A stretch of 64,000 bases of DNA from Georgenia yuyongxinii (GCF_006352065.1 NZ_CP040915.1:1240001-1304000), one strand, 5' to 3'. Positions 17,503 through 26,212 are shown, counted from the stretch's first letter. The notes: a model not told the origin generated them from the letters alone. Made by a program: numbers and translations.

Positions 17503-17534
17503 CGGACCGCGGGCCGGGGACGTTGCGAGGGCCT

Positions 17535-18350
17535 GTGGACAAGCCGCCACCGCGCGCGGTGCTCGACGCGTTCGGCGTGTCCGCGGACCCTCTCCCGCTG
17601 GCGGGCGGGCAGGAGAAGGCCTGGCAGGTGCAGGGTCTCGTGCTCAAGCCCCTCGACATGTCGGTCGCGGAGCTGCGGTGGCAGGAGGGTGTCCTGGCGG
17701 CGCTCGACGGCGCCCTCGACGTCCGCGTCGCGCCGCCTGTCCGCTCGGCACACGGCAGACTGGTCGTCGCCGGCTGGACCGCCTGGCGCTACGAGGGCGG
17801 CTCGCCGGCGACCCCGGACCGGTACGGCGACGTGGTAGCTGCTGGGCGCGCGTTCCACGAGCACCTTCGACGGTGTCCTCGGCCGGCTCTGCTGGACAGC
17901 CGCGACCACCCGTGGGCGCGGGCGGACCGGGTCGCCTGGGGGGAGGCGTCGCTCGACGACGGCGCTCGCCTCCCGCACGTGGCGGCGCTGCTCGAGCTCC
18001 GCCGGCCGGTCGATGCCCCGGCCCAGCTCGTCCACGGGGACCTCACCGACAATGTCCACCTGCACCCGGACCTGCCGCCGTTGGTGCTGGACTTCTCGCC
18101 GTACTGGCGGCCGCCGTCGTACGCCACGGCGATCGTGGTTGCCGACGCCGTCGTCTTCCGTGGCGCTCCATTCGATCTCGTCGCGGAGGTGCGCGCCCAG
18201 GAGACCACCGAGTTCCCCCAGATGCTGGTCCGGGCGCTCCTCTTCCGGGCGGTCGCCGACCACCTGCTGGCGCCCGACAAGAGCGAGGAGTGGGCCCGCT
18301 GGTTCGCCCCGGCGGTCCGGGTGGTCGCCGAGCTCGCCGGCGGCGGTTGA
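17535..18350 (+). CDS. Actinobacterial phosphotransferase-fold protein
   Basis: Protein of about 271 aa with an aminoglycoside-phosphotransferase/choline-kinase fold, similar to the actinobacterial TIGR02569 family of unknown function. A glycine-rich LAGGQEKAW, the catalytic loop VHGDLTDNV and the metal motif LDFSPYW are recognisable. Starts at TTG 17523 and GTG 17535 are both possible; the second gives the usual N-terminus. It follows rpiB by about 30 bp. Its 3' end carries a 27-bp tandem repeat that crosses the stop codon. Kinase activity is inferred from the motifs and the substrate is unknown. Confidence 0.72.
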   Translation: MDKPPPRAVLDAFGVSADPLPLAGGQEKAWQVQGLVLKPLDMSVAELRWQEGVLAALDGALDVRVAPPVRSAHGRLVVAGWTAWRYEGGSPATPDRYGDVVAAGRAFHEHLRRCPRPALLDSRDHPWARADRVAWGEASLDDGARLPHVAALLELRRPVDAPAQLVHGDLTDNVHLHPDLPPLVLDFSPYWRPPSYATAIVVADAVVFRGAPFDLVAEVRAQETTEFPQMLVRALLFRAVADHLLAPDKSEEWARWFAPAVRVVAELAGGG

Positions 18351-18389
18351 GGAGGCGAGCTCGCCGGCGGCGGTTGAGGAGGCGAGCTC
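18330..18389 (+). repeat. 27-bp tandem repeat across a stop codon
   Basis: Two identical 27-bp units (18330-18356, 18357-18383) plus a 6-bp partial third. The stop of the kinase-like gene is inside unit one, so the second copy is a non-coding duplicate of the gene end. Confidence 0.85.
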
Positions 18390-18414
18390 AGCCCGCTCGG
18401 ATGGTCGAGGCGAG

Positions 18415-18435
18415 CTAGCGACTCAGGTTCGCTAG
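18415..18435. terminator. Short convergent hairpin
   Basis: CTAGCGA (18415-18421) and TCGCTAG (18429-18435) pair around 7 nt, overlapping the stop codon of the acetyltransferase gene, between two convergent genes. Confidence 0.45.
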
Positions 18436-19736
18436 AAGCCCCAGCTCATCGCCGGCGCCACCGGCCACCCGAAGGCGGCCGACGCCGCAGCCAGCGTGCC
18501 GGGGGTGATCTCACGCGCACGGCCGGCCAGCGCCAGCGCCCCCAGCGAGGTGCCGCCCAGGTAGACGGCGGCCAGGTCGGCGACGTCCAGTGCGACGTCC
18601 GCGCCACGGGTCGCGGGGACCACGGTCGCGACGTCCGGGCCGCCCCGCAGGTGCCAGCGCCCGGAGTTGCCGGGGAGCACCGTGTCCCGGACCTCGAGCA
18701 CGACGTCGACCGGTGCCTGGTAGTGCCGGGCCGACAGGGCGGCGGGCACGTCGAGCAGGCGCAGCCACACGCCGTCGTGCTCCACGGCCCGTGCGGCACG
18801 GTGGTCGACCACGAGGCCACGCAGGGCGTCGTCGGTCGCCAGCTCGCCGGTCTCGACCGAGCTCATAAGGTCCAGATCCGCGAGCGTGCCCCACAGCGCC
18901 CGGGCGGCTGCGGCATCGAGCGCAACCGCCTCGCGGACCTTGACCACGCCCAGGGGATCATGAGCGGCGGACCAGGACGAGTGACGGCGGAAGATCGCGT
19001 ACCCGCGCGGCTCGCCGGCCGCGGTGCAGACCACGGCGATCCGCAGCGCCTCAGCCCCGCGCCGCTCGGAGGGGCGGTCGAGCAGCGGGCGACGGCGGAG
19101 CACCGGGGTGTCCCGGGTGATCCAGCCGGGCCGGTCGACCGCGGCGTGCACCTCCTGCAGGAGCGTGGTGTGCCGGTCCGGATCGGCGCTCTCCAGCTCC
19201 ACTACGAGGTCGTCGCTGCCCGGCACCTCGCGCAGGTCCGCACGCCGCGGCAGCGTCATGTGCACGTGGTGGGTGGCGATGCCGTAGCCGTAGCGGCCGT
19301 AGATGCCGGCCTCCGCGGCGTTGAGGGCCGAGACGATCTCCCCGCGCGCGATCGAGCGATGCAGGTGCGCGACGACCATGGCTCGCGCCAGGCCGCGACG
19401 ACGGTGGCCCGGGTGCACGCTGACCCACGTCAGCCCGGCCGTGGGGACCCGCTGGCCGCCCGGCACGGGCAGGGTGAAGGCGTAGGACGAATGAGCGGCG
19501 ACCAGCCGCGGCACGTCGCCGCGTCCGTCCCAGATGCCGACCGAGCGTCCCGGCTCGAGGGGCCAGCGCCACACGGCCTCATCCTCCGGCTCGGTGAAGT
19601 CGGCGAAGGCCCAGCGGTCGATGTCGAGCAGTGCCTCGCGGTCGCCGGTGTCATCGAGCTCAGCGAGCCGGTACCCGGCGGGCAGCGTGACGCCGAGCGC
19701 GTCGAGATCAGGAAGCGTGGTGGTGGGGAAGGTCAC
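18432..19736 (-). CDS. Eis-type GNAT acetyltransferase
   Basis: Multidomain acetyltransferase (434 aa) of the Eis family: an N-terminal GNAT domain with the acetyl-CoA motif SVHPGHRRRGLARAM, a second degenerate GNAT domain, and a C-terminal SCP2-like domain. The C-terminus ends in free aromatic residues (SWGF), as in Eis, where the terminal carboxylate acts in catalysis. Eis proteins acetylate amines including aminoglycosides and lysines; the natural substrate here is unknown. The start is a GTG without a clear ribosome site. Confidence 0.87.
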   Translation of the reverse strand: MTFPTTTLPDLDALGVTLPAGYRLAELDDTGDREALLDIDRWAFADFTEPEDEAVWRWPLEPGRSVGIWDGRGDVPRLVAAHSSYAFTLPVPGGQRVPTAGLTWVSVHPGHRRRGLARAMVVAHLHRSIARGEIVSALNAAEAGIYGRYGYGIATHHVHMTLPRRADLREVPGSDDLVVELESADPDRHTTLLQEVHAAVDRPGWITRDTPVLRRRPLLDRPSERRGAEALRIAVVCTAAGEPRGYAIFRRHSSWSAAHDPLGVVKVREAVALDAAAARALWGTLADLDLMSSVETGELATDDALRGLVVDHRAARAVEHDGVWLRLLDVPAALSARHYQAPVDVVLEVRDTVLPGNSGRWHLRGGPDVATVVPATRGADVALDVADLAAVYLGGTSLGALALAGRAREITPGTLAAASAAFGWPVAPAMSWGF

Positions 19737-19797
19737 GCGGACGAGGATGCCAGGCCCGGTGGACCTGGGGCGAGCGGAATCTCCTCGGGCGGCGCGT

Positions 19798-20502
19798 CTA
19801 GCGTCCGGTACGTGGCCGGGCGGCCGCCACCGCGAGGACGACGGCGAGCGGCACCAGCACCACCACCAGGACCGGCAGCAGTGTCAAGAGCCAGGCGCTG
19901 ACACCGACCAGGACACCCTGCGAGAGCCAGCGGACGACGTCGGCCCGACCGGCCTGAGCGCGCTTGGCCACCGCACCCGCTCGGGCGCGCTCGCCGGCGT
20001 CGCCCTCGGTGAGGAGAAGGGCACGCAGGGTCCGGGCGCGGGCGAGGGTCGCCACCGCCCCGCACAGCAACCAGCCGCCGCCCGCGACGAGCGCGCCGGC
20101 CCAACCGGCCCGGGCGAGCACGGCGACAGCGAGCGCGACCACGGGGGCGAGGGCCGCCGTCGTCAGGGCGCCGACGATCAGGGCGCCAGAGCTGGAACGA
20201 CCGCGTACGGCGCCGACGACGGCGACACCGATGGCGGTGGCCACCGCCCAGCCCACCATCGTGATCGTCAGCGCGGACACCGCGGCGCCCGTGCCGGCGG
20301 CGCCGACAGCCACGACCATTGCCACCGCGATCACCACCACCGCTGTGGCGATCATGGTGACGGCGCGGACCAGGGCGCTGCGGCGGGCCGCTCCCACGAT
20401 CGCCGCGACGTCGAGGTGCTCGTGGGGCACGGAGTCGTCGCAGTGCTCGCAGCGGTAGGACGCTGGAGCGGGGGAAGGGGCGGTAGTGGTGTGCTCGCTC
20501 AT
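19798..20502 (-). CDS. Small multi-pass membrane protein
   Basis: No named family recognised. The product (234 aa) starts with a hydrophilic segment containing a CEHC pair and several histidines (YRCEHCDDSVPHEH), which could bind a metal, followed by about six hydrophobic helices rich in Ala/Val. A TATGAT -10 candidate lies just upstream on the minus strand, overlapping the start region of the divergent ATL gene. An alternative ATG lies at 20517. Confidence 0.6.
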   Translation of the reverse strand: MSEHTTTAPSPAPASYRCEHCDDSVPHEHLDVAAIVGAARRSALVRAVTMIATAVVVIAVAMVVAVGAAGTGAAVSALTITMVGWAVATAIGVAVVGAVRGRSSSGALIVGALTTAALAPVVALAVAVLARAGWAGALVAGGGWLLCGAVATLARARTLRALLLTEGDAGERARAGAVAKRAQAGRADVVRWLSQGVLVGVSAWLLTLLPVLVVVLVPLAVVLAVAAARPRTGR

Positions 20503-20523
20503 CGTGCTTGCGATCATAAGGGC

Positions 20524-20895
20524 GTGCACCCAGACCGGACCGAGCTGACCGAGCTCGTGCTCGACGTCGTCGACCAGATCCCGGCCGGCCGCGTGACCAC
20601 CTATGGGCTGGTCGCCGAGGCCGTCCGGGCCGTGTCCGGGCGCGGCCACGCCCGGCATGTGGGGACGATCATGGCGACCTACGGTGCGGAGGTGCCGTGG
20701 TGGCGGGTGGTGCGCGCCGACGGCAGCCTGCCGCGGCAGCTGCGCGAGCGGGCGGTGGCGCACTACCGCGAGGAGGGCACGCCGATGAGCGGGTTCGTGG
20801 CGGGCCGGGTGGAGCTGCACCGGGCCCTGTGGGACGCGCCGCAGGCGTGGCAGGCGCCGGCGGCGGCGTCCGGCGCGGGGAGCTCCGATGCCTGA
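20524..20895 (+). CDS. Alkyltransferase-like DNA-repair protein (ATL)
   Basis: Protein of the O6-alkylguanine methyltransferase family (123 aa). The catalytic PCHRV is replaced by PWWRVV, with Trp at the cysteine position, so it cannot transfer alkyl groups. ATL proteins bind O6-alkylguanine and hand the lesion to nucleotide excision repair. The N-terminal winged helix (IPAGRVTTYGLVAEAV) and the Arg-finger region are intact. The GTG at 20524 is used. Its last codons overlap the start of the nei gene by 8 bp, so the two repair genes are coupled. Confidence 0.88.
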   Translation: MHPDRTELTELVLDVVDQIPAGRVTTYGLVAEAVRAVSGRGHARHVGTIMATYGAEVPWWRVVRADGSLPRQLRERAVAHYREEGTPMSGFVAGRVELHRALWDAPQAWQAPAAASGAGSSDA

Positions 20896-21991
20896 GGGGC
20901 ACACCGTCCACCGGCTCGCGCACGCGTTCCGCGAGCTCTTCGGCGGGCAGCGCCTCGAGGTCAGCTCGCCGCAGGGACGCTTCGCGGACGGTGCCGCGCT
21001 GCTGGACGGTCAGGTGCTCGTGGCCACGGAGGCACACGGCAAGCACCTGTTCCTCGCCTTCGCACCCGAGGGGCGGGACGACGTCGCCGTCCTCGCGGAG
21101 ACCGCCGCGGCCGCGCCTGAGTCGCCGGACGCGGCCCTGCATGGCGACGGCGTGCGCTGGCTGCGCGTCCACCTGGGCCTGTACGGCTCCTGGCGCTTCG
21201 CGGGCGACGAGACGTTCCACGCCCCGCACGCGATCGGCGCGCCACGGCGCCGGGTGGGGGAGGAGGAGACCGCCGTCGCGCTGTCCCCGGACGAGGCGTT
21301 CGAGGATGTCGAGGAGGTCGGCGCGGACGACGGCGCCGGCTCTGCGGCCGCTCGGTCCGGGGCCGAGGGGGAGGTGGTCGACGCCGGCCGGCGCTCGGTC
21401 CGACCCGGAGCGGCGACCGCCACTGCGACGGCGGCGTGGCGGGTGCCGGCACCGCGCGGTGCGGTGCGGGTTCGGCTCCTCGGTGAGCACGGAGTCGCCG
21501 ACCTCACCGGACCGACCGCCTGCGAGGTGGTCACTGCCGACGAGAAGCAGGCGGTCCACGACCGGCTCGGCCCTGACCCCCTGCGCGCCGACGGCGACCG
21601 CGAGGCGTTCGTGCGAGGCGTGCGCAAGCGTCGCCGCACGGTCGGTGAGCTGCTCATGGACCAGTCGGTGATCGCGGGCGTGGGCAATATCTACCGGGCC
21701 GAGGCCCTCAACCGGTCACGGGTGCATCCGCTCCGCCTCGGCCAGGACGTGTCCGTCGCCAAGCTGCGCGCCATCTGGGACGACCTCGCCGTGCTCATGG
21801 CCGACGGCGTCACCACCGGCCGGATCGTCACCACCCGTCCCGAGGACCGCCACGACCCCGAGGACCGCTGGTACGTCTACCACCGCTCCGGTCGGCCGTG
21901 CCTGGTGTGCGGGACGAAGGTGGCCGAGGCGCCCATGGCCGGTCGCCGGCTGTTCTGGTGCCCGCGGTGCCAGCGGGCGCCGCGGCCCTGA
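20888..21991 (+). CDS. nei: Fpg/Nei-family DNA glycosylase, Nei-like
   Basis: Bifunctional DNA glycosylase/AP lyase for oxidised bases (367 aa). The N-terminal MPEGHTVHRLA has the catalytic Pro-Glu of the Nei group. The helix-two-turn-helix (DQSVIAGVGNIYRAEAL) and a C-terminal zinc finger with two CxxC pairs (CLVC, CPRC) are present. Family members are usually 260-290 aa; the excess is an acidic Ala/Glu/Asp-rich insertion at about residues 115-190 between the N-terminal strands, probably a disordered loop. It is coupled to the ATL gene upstream. No terminator is seen after it. Confidence 0.92.
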   Translation: MPEGHTVHRLAHAFRELFGGQRLEVSSPQGRFADGAALLDGQVLVATEAHGKHLFLAFAPEGRDDVAVLAETAAAAPESPDAALHGDGVRWLRVHLGLYGSWRFAGDETFHAPHAIGAPRRRVGEEETAVALSPDEAFEDVEEVGADDGAGSAAARSGAEGEVVDAGRRSVRPGAATATATAAWRVPAPRGAVRVRLLGEHGVADLTGPTACEVVTADEKQAVHDRLGPDPLRADGDREAFVRGVRKRRRTVGELLMDQSVIAGVGNIYRAEALNRSRVHPLRLGQDVSVAKLRAIWDDLAVLMADGVTTGRIVTTRPEDRHDPEDRWYVYHRSGRPCLVCGTKVAEAPMAGRRLFWCPRCQRAPRP

Positions 21992-22411
21992 CGCCTACCG
22001 TCGATTCCTGCTCTCCGCTGTGCCCGCCACGTGACGCGGCGAGTGCTCCTGGACGCCTGAGAATTGTCGCAATACTCGATGATTAGCAATCTGTGCGACA
22101 TATGAAGCCGATTGCCGTGAGTCGCAAATTCGGATTCTTCCTTCTCTTGCGTTGATTGCCGCGGATAGCCGCGCTGTGCTTGCGAGAATCGCCGCACTCT
22201 TGGGATAACCCCCTTCTCACCCCGCGGGTGAGGGGTGGGAGAGGTCCTTTCACCTTGCTACTCACCCCAAGGGTGGGCCACTCTTGGGCGACTGGGTTAA
22301 TTAACGGGTGAACGATCCCCGAAATGTTCTCAAACCTAGTTTCAGGTATTTGTAGGTAATTATGTTTCTGCATGAGACGCAATATTCCGACTCTCATGTG
22401 CAGGAGCATTC
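21992..22411 (+). other. AT-richer structured leader before LPETG gene
   Basis: No gene is seen in these 420 bp. Base composition from about 22060 is clearly lower in GC than the flanks. Two similar hairpins occur: CTCACCC/GGGTGAG (22216-22232) and CACCC/GGGTG (22263-22275). TAATTA near 22357 is a -10 candidate, and AGGAG lies just before the ATG. I could not match it to a known riboswitch class. Confidence 0.5.
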
Positions 22412-24262
22412 ATGTCATTCATCAGCGACAAGGCGTCGCGGACCATCCCAACTGCCTTCGGCGTGCTGGCCCTCGCCGGAGGAATGCTGATCGCGGTGAC
22501 GCCCGCCGGGGCCCACGAGGCGGCGGTGTGTGTCCCGCGCGCCGAGGTCCCGGCCGTCGAGGCGGTCTACTCCAACGAGACGGAGACCACTGGCTGGCTG
22601 ACCAGCCCGCCAGCCGGCTCGGGATGGAAGGTGCTCGAGTCGAAGAGCGTCACGGACACGCCGGCCGTCCCCGGCAAGCCCGCCGTGACGCACAAGGAGT
22701 ACGACATCGCGCGTTACCAGCGCACCGGCTGGGTCAGCGCGGACGAGGCCCCGAAGGGGTGGAAGCAGGTCGCCGAGCGGGTCTCGGTGGAGGAGCAGTC
22801 GCACTACGTGTACGACATCGCTCGCTATAGGCAGACCGACTGGGTCCGGGAGTCGCCGGGCGAAGGTTGGAAGCAGATCGGCAAGCGCAAGGTCGTCGAT
22901 GTCGAGCACAAGGATGCAATCACCGAGGAACAGCGCGAGTGGTACCGCTACACCAAGACTGGCGACGCCGTCCTCCCGGAAACTCACGACGAATACGTCT
23001 TTGAGCGTCAGGTCCCGGTCTACACGTACGAGAAGGAGACCACGGGCTGGCTTCTGGACGCCCCAGGTGGTGCGGGCTGGACGGTCGCCGGAACCAAGAC
23101 AGTCGTGGAAGTGGAGGCTCACCCCGGTACGCCGCCGACCTACACGCACAAGTGGTCCGAGACCAGCCCGGGGCACGGCTGGGCCCAGACGGACGAGAAG
23201 CGGCAGAACGGCACTCGAACGATCGAGACAGACAACTCCTCACTCGGCACGGTCACGCACGAACTGTGGAAGAAGCGCGACCGAGGGACCTGGGATTACG
23301 ACTGGAAGAAGACCCCCTTCAACCCGGGCCATCACTCCGACTGGGTGTTCGCGGGCGAGTACAAGGTCGTCGTCCCCGTCTACGAGTACAAGTGGACGAA
23401 GGTGACCGACGCGGGCACGGCACCCGTCACCGAGGTCAGCCACGACGAGTACATCTTCGAGCGCACTATCAAGAAGCAGACCGGGACCGAGGCCGAGCGC
23501 ACCGACTGGGTCCCCTCCGCCCCAGAGGGTGAGGGCTGGACGCAGGTCGAGAAGCGCACCGTGACCGACAAGGAGGGGTACCCCGAGCAGGGCACCCAGG
23601 AGGTCGTCTGGTCCGCCGATCGCCCCGAAGGTCAAGGGTGGGTGCACACCGGCAAGACCCGCGTCCACGAGCTCGAGGCCGAGGTCCAGGAGGAGTCGCA
23701 CTACGAGTACAAGTTCGCGAAGTACGAGCGTCGTGACGGTGTGAAGGAGGTCCCGGACGGCTGGGTCGTCAAGGACAAGCGCAAGGTCGTCACCGTCGAG
23801 GAGGAGCGCGAGTACCAGTACGCGCAGTACGAGTGGAAGTCCGGTGTCACGGACGTTCCCGAGGACTGGAAGATCAAGAACACCAGGACCGTGGTGGACC
23901 ACGAGGCGGTGCCAGGAAAGCCGGCCGTTACCCACGACGAGCACCGCTACTCGAGAACAGAACGGGTGCTGGTCACGCCCGGCCGGGACGCCATCCCCGC
24001 GACGGATTGCCCGGTACCTGGCAAACCAGGAGACGGTACGCCGACTACCCCACCGGTGATTCAGCCAATCATCCCGGTCCAGCCGGTAGTCCAGCCGGTC
24101 GCTCAGTCCGTGACCAAGCCCGCGGCCGTGGCCAAGCCGGCGGCCGAGCGGCTGCCGGAGACGGGAGCTGAGGTTGGCCTCCTCGCCACCCTTGCGGTTG
24201 GGCTGGGTGGCCTGGGCGCCGTGCTGACCCGTAGGAGTCGCAGAGCGAGCGACGAGAGCTAA
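22412..24262 (+). CDS. LPETG-anchored cell-wall repeat protein
   Basis: Surface protein of 616 aa: a signal peptide (about residues 1-35), some ten imperfect 35-60-residue repeats, a Pro-rich spacer, then a sortase signal LPETG (581-585), a hydrophobic helix and an RRSRR tail. Each repeat centres on a Trp-rich core of the form TxWxxxxPxGxGWxxxxxRxV, followed by a Tyr/Glu-rich strand. The first and last repeats share AVPGKPAVTH. Two cysteines flank the repeats. An adhesin or wall-structural role is plausible but unproven. Codon use is less GC-biased than its neighbours and the gene is isolated, which hints at transfer. A strong hairpin follows. Confidence 0.85.
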   Translation: MSFISDKASRTIPTAFGVLALAGGMLIAVTPAGAHEAAVCVPRAEVPAVEAVYSNETETTGWLTSPPAGSGWKVLESKSVTDTPAVPGKPAVTHKEYDIARYQRTGWVSADEAPKGWKQVAERVSVEEQSHYVYDIARYRQTDWVRESPGEGWKQIGKRKVVDVEHKDAITEEQREWYRYTKTGDAVLPETHDEYVFERQVPVYTYEKETTGWLLDAPGGAGWTVAGTKTVVEVEAHPGTPPTYTHKWSETSPGHGWAQTDEKRQNGTRTIETDNSSLGTVTHELWKKRDRGTWDYDWKKTPFNPGHHSDWVFAGEYKVVVPVYEYKWTKVTDAGTAPVTEVSHDEYIFERTIKKQTGTEAERTDWVPSAPEGEGWTQVEKRTVTDKEGYPEQGTQEVVWSADRPEGQGWVHTGKTRVHELEAEVQEESHYEYKFAKYERRDGVKEVPDGWVVKDKRKVVTVEEEREYQYAQYEWKSGVTDVPEDWKIKNTRTVVDHEAVPGKPAVTHDEHRYSRTERVLVTPGRDAIPATDCPVPGKPGDGTPTTPPVIQPIIPVQPVVQPVAQSVTKPAAVAKPAAERLPETGAEVGLLATLAVGLGGLGAVLTRRSRRASDES

Positions 24263-24272
24263 CCGCGCTCAA

Positions 24273-24308
24273 TCGGCGGCCGCAGCGCTTGGGCGCTGCG
24301 GCCGCCGA
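24273..24308 (+). terminator. 16-bp hairpin after LPETG gene
   Basis: Positions 24273-24288 and 24293-24308 pair perfectly around a TTGG tetraloop, 10 bp past the stop. No T-tract follows. The remaining 170 bp before the end of cysE show nothing convincing. Confidence 0.8.
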
Positions 24309-24482
24309 CCATGTCTGGGTCCAGCCGTCTGTCATCAGCCGACCCTGGCCTACCGCGCTCAACCTGGAGCAGAAGGACGTGGGACGGAACGTCGCGGCCG
24401 GTGCCCTGGCGACCTTCGCGGCCTGGCAGCTGGTCTCCGTGCAGCGCTCGCCGCGGCGGTCGCGAACCGAGGCCCACGCGGT

Positions 24483-25073
24483 TCAGATGTAGAGCGCCGG
24501 GTCCGCGTAAGGGTCCAGCACCAGGGCGGCCGGCGGCGCCGGCCGCGCCCGGGCGGGCACGCCCACGGCGACTGCGCCGGGCGGCACGTCCTTGACCACG
24601 ACGGCGTTGGCACCCACCTTCGCGTCGGAACCGACGCGAACGGGGCCCAGCACTTTCGCGCCCGCGCCGATCATCACGCGGTCGCCCACCGTGGGGTGCC
24701 GCTTGCCGCGGCTCATGGTGGTGCCGCCCAGGGTGGCGCCGTGGAACATCACGACGTCGTGACCCACCTCGGCCGTCTCGCCGATGACCACGCCCATGCC
24801 GTGGTCGATGAACAGCCGCCGGCCCAGCCGCGCCCCCGGGTGGATCTCGATGCCCGTGCGGGCCCGGGTGAACTGGGAGAGGAGCCGGGCCGGCAGCCGC
24901 AGCAACGGGCTCGCGTGCCACATCCGGTGCGCAACCCGGTGGACCCACAGTGCGTGCACGCCGGGATAGGCCAGCGCCACCTCGAGCCGGCTGCGCGCCG
25001 CCGGGTCACGGCGGCGCGCAGTCTCGAGGTCCTCCACCAGCAGCTGGCGGAACGTCACATGCGGGTCGGGCAC
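24483..25073 (-). CDS. cysE: Serine O-acetyltransferase
   Basis: CysE/EpsC-type enzyme (196 aa) that acetylates serine with acetyl-CoA, the first step of cysteine synthesis. The left-handed beta-helix repeats are visible, with the active-site segment IDHGMGVVIGETAEVG and HPTVGDRVMIGAGAKVLG. The GTG at 25073 begins one base after the cysK stop, so the pair is cotranscribed. Starting here gives the short actinobacterial form; the upstream in-frame residues overlap cysK and are discarded. Confidence 0.93.
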   Translation of the reverse strand: MPDPHVTFRQLLVEDLETARRRDPAARSRLEVALAYPGVHALWVHRVAHRMWHASPLLRLPARLLSQFTRARTGIEIHPGARLGRRLFIDHGMGVVIGETAEVGHDVVMFHGATLGGTTMSRGKRHPTVGDRVMIGAGAKVLGPVRVGSDAKVGANAVVVKDVPPGAVAVGVPARARPAPPAALVLDPYADPALYI

Positions 25074-25074
25074 G

Positions 25075-26010
25075 TCAGTCGACCAGGCCCTCGAACAGGA
25101 TCGTGGAGAGGTAGCGCTCACCGAAGGACGGGATGATGACGACGATCGTCTTGCCCGCCATCTCCGGGCGCTTGGCGACCTGCACGGCCGCCGAGAGCGC
25201 GGCGCCGGAGGACAGCCCCACGAGCAGGCCCTCCTCGGTGGCTGCGCGGCGGGCCCACTGCACCGAGGTCTCGGCGTCGACGTCGATGACCTCGTCGTAG
25301 ATGTTTGTGTCGAGGATCTCGGGGACGAAGTTCGCGCCGATGCCCTGGATCTTGTGCGGGCCGGGCTTGCCGCCGTTGAGGATCGGGGACTCGGCGGGCT
25401 CGACGGCGAACATCTTCACCTCGGGCTTGCGCTCCTTGAGCACCTGGCCGACGCCGGTGATGGTCCCGCCGGTGCCGATCCCCGCGACGACGGCGTCGAC
25501 GGCGCCGTCCGTGTCCGCCCAGATCTCCTCGGCGGTGGTCTTACGGTGGATCTCCACGTTGGCGGGGTTGGCAAACTGGCGTGCGAGGACGGAGCCCGGG
25601 CGCTCCTTGGCGATCTCCTCGGCCTTCTCGACGGCGCCGCGCATACCGTCGGCGGGCTCGGTGAGGATCAGCTCGGCGCCGTAGGCCCGCAGCAGGGCCT
25701 TCCGCTCCTTGCTCATCGAGGAGGGCATGGCCAGCACGACGTCGTAGCCGCGGGCCGCGCCCACCATCGCCAGGGCGATGCCGGTGTTGCCGGACGTCGC
25801 CTCCACGATCGTGCCGCCCGGCTTTAGCGCGCCGGCAGCCTCGGCGGCGTCGACGATCGAGACGCCGATACGGTCCTTGACGGAGTTGGCGGGGTTGTAG
25901 AACTCGAGCTTGGCGAGGACGGTGGCGCCCGCGCCGTCGGTGATCTTGTTCAGCCGCACGAGCGGGGTGCGCCCGATGAGCTCGGTGACGTCGTTGTAGA
26001 CCTTGGCCAT
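25075..26010 (-). CDS. cysK: Cysteine synthase A (O-acetylserine sulfhydrylase)
   Basis: PLP enzyme (311 aa) that makes cysteine from O-acetylserine and sulfide. The PLP lysine is in [11 protein letters not shown], the substrate loop is [12 protein letters not shown] and the phosphate-binding loop is [10 protein letters not shown]. The start has a strong AAAGAGGAG site. It is followed directly by cysE. The 130-bp leader contains hairpins and, before them, a tiny ORF with cysteine codons that probably controls it. Confidence 0.96.
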   Translation of the reverse strand: MAKVYNDVTELIGRTPLVRLNKITDGAGATVLAKLEFYNPANSVKDRIGVSIVDAAEAAGALKPGGTIVEATSGNTGIALAMVGAARGYDVVLAMPSSMSKERKALLRAYGAELILTEPADGMRGAVEKAEEIAKERPGSVLARQFANPANVEIHRKTTAEEIWADTDGAVDAVVAGIGTGGTITGVGQVLKERKPEVKMFAVEPAESPILNGGKPGPHKIQGIGANFVPEILDTNIYDEVIDVDAETSVQWARRAATEEGLLVGLSSGAALSAAVQVAKRPEMAGKTIVVIIPSFGERYLSTILFEGLVD

Positions 26011-26080
26011 GGTTCTCCTCTTTCGGGGGTGCGTCTGACCCACCCGCGAGGGGCGGGGGCTTGGGGAACTTCACGGGTCG

Positions 26081-26166
26081 CGCGGCCCGGGGCCGCGGGA
26101 GCGCCTGGCATGCGGGTGGTCCCGCACGCTAGAGCCGGGCGCTCTACAGACAGCTGCCCGGGCAGC
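26081..26166 (-). promoter_or_regulatory. Putative cysteine-responsive attenuator of cysK-cysE
   Basis: Three self-complementary elements lie between the leader ORF and cysK. A 14-bp palindrome (26153-26166) includes the leader's Cys codons. A nested stem-loop pairs 26099-26105 with 26138-26144 and has an inner stem TGCGGG/CCCGCA (26111-26126). A GC hairpin lies at 26081-26097. Ribosome stalling in the leader would change which of these can form. Confidence 0.55.
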
Positions 26167-26212
26167 AGCACGCCAGGACGATGACGGGGAGGGCGGCGAG
26201 CGTGGTGCTCAT
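26144..26212 (-). CDS. Cys-rich leader peptide upstream of cysK
   Basis: A 22-codon ORF with GAGAGGA upstream of its ATG. It encodes a hydrophobic stretch, then ACCCPGSCL and stop, with three consecutive TGC codons and a further TGT. It reads toward cysK, ending 134 bp before it. Mycobacteria use short poly-cysteine ORFs as cysteine-responsive attenuators of sulfur genes. Position, codon content and downstream hairpins all fit that role; the peptide itself probably has no function. Confidence 0.7.
   Translation of the reverse strand: MSTTLAALPVIVLACCCPGSCL

Noticed and set aside
22083-22409. 108-codon minus-strand ORF in the LPETG leader
   Set aside because: No start context, no family similarity; it exists because the leader is stop-poor on that strand.
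21992-22411. c-di-AMP (ydaO) riboswitch before the surface-protein gene
   Set aside because: The conserved core motifs of that class could not be found in the leader.
24289-24492. 67-codon ORF between LPETG gene and cysE
   Set aside because: It begins inside the terminator hairpin, has no ribosome site and no similarity that I recognise.
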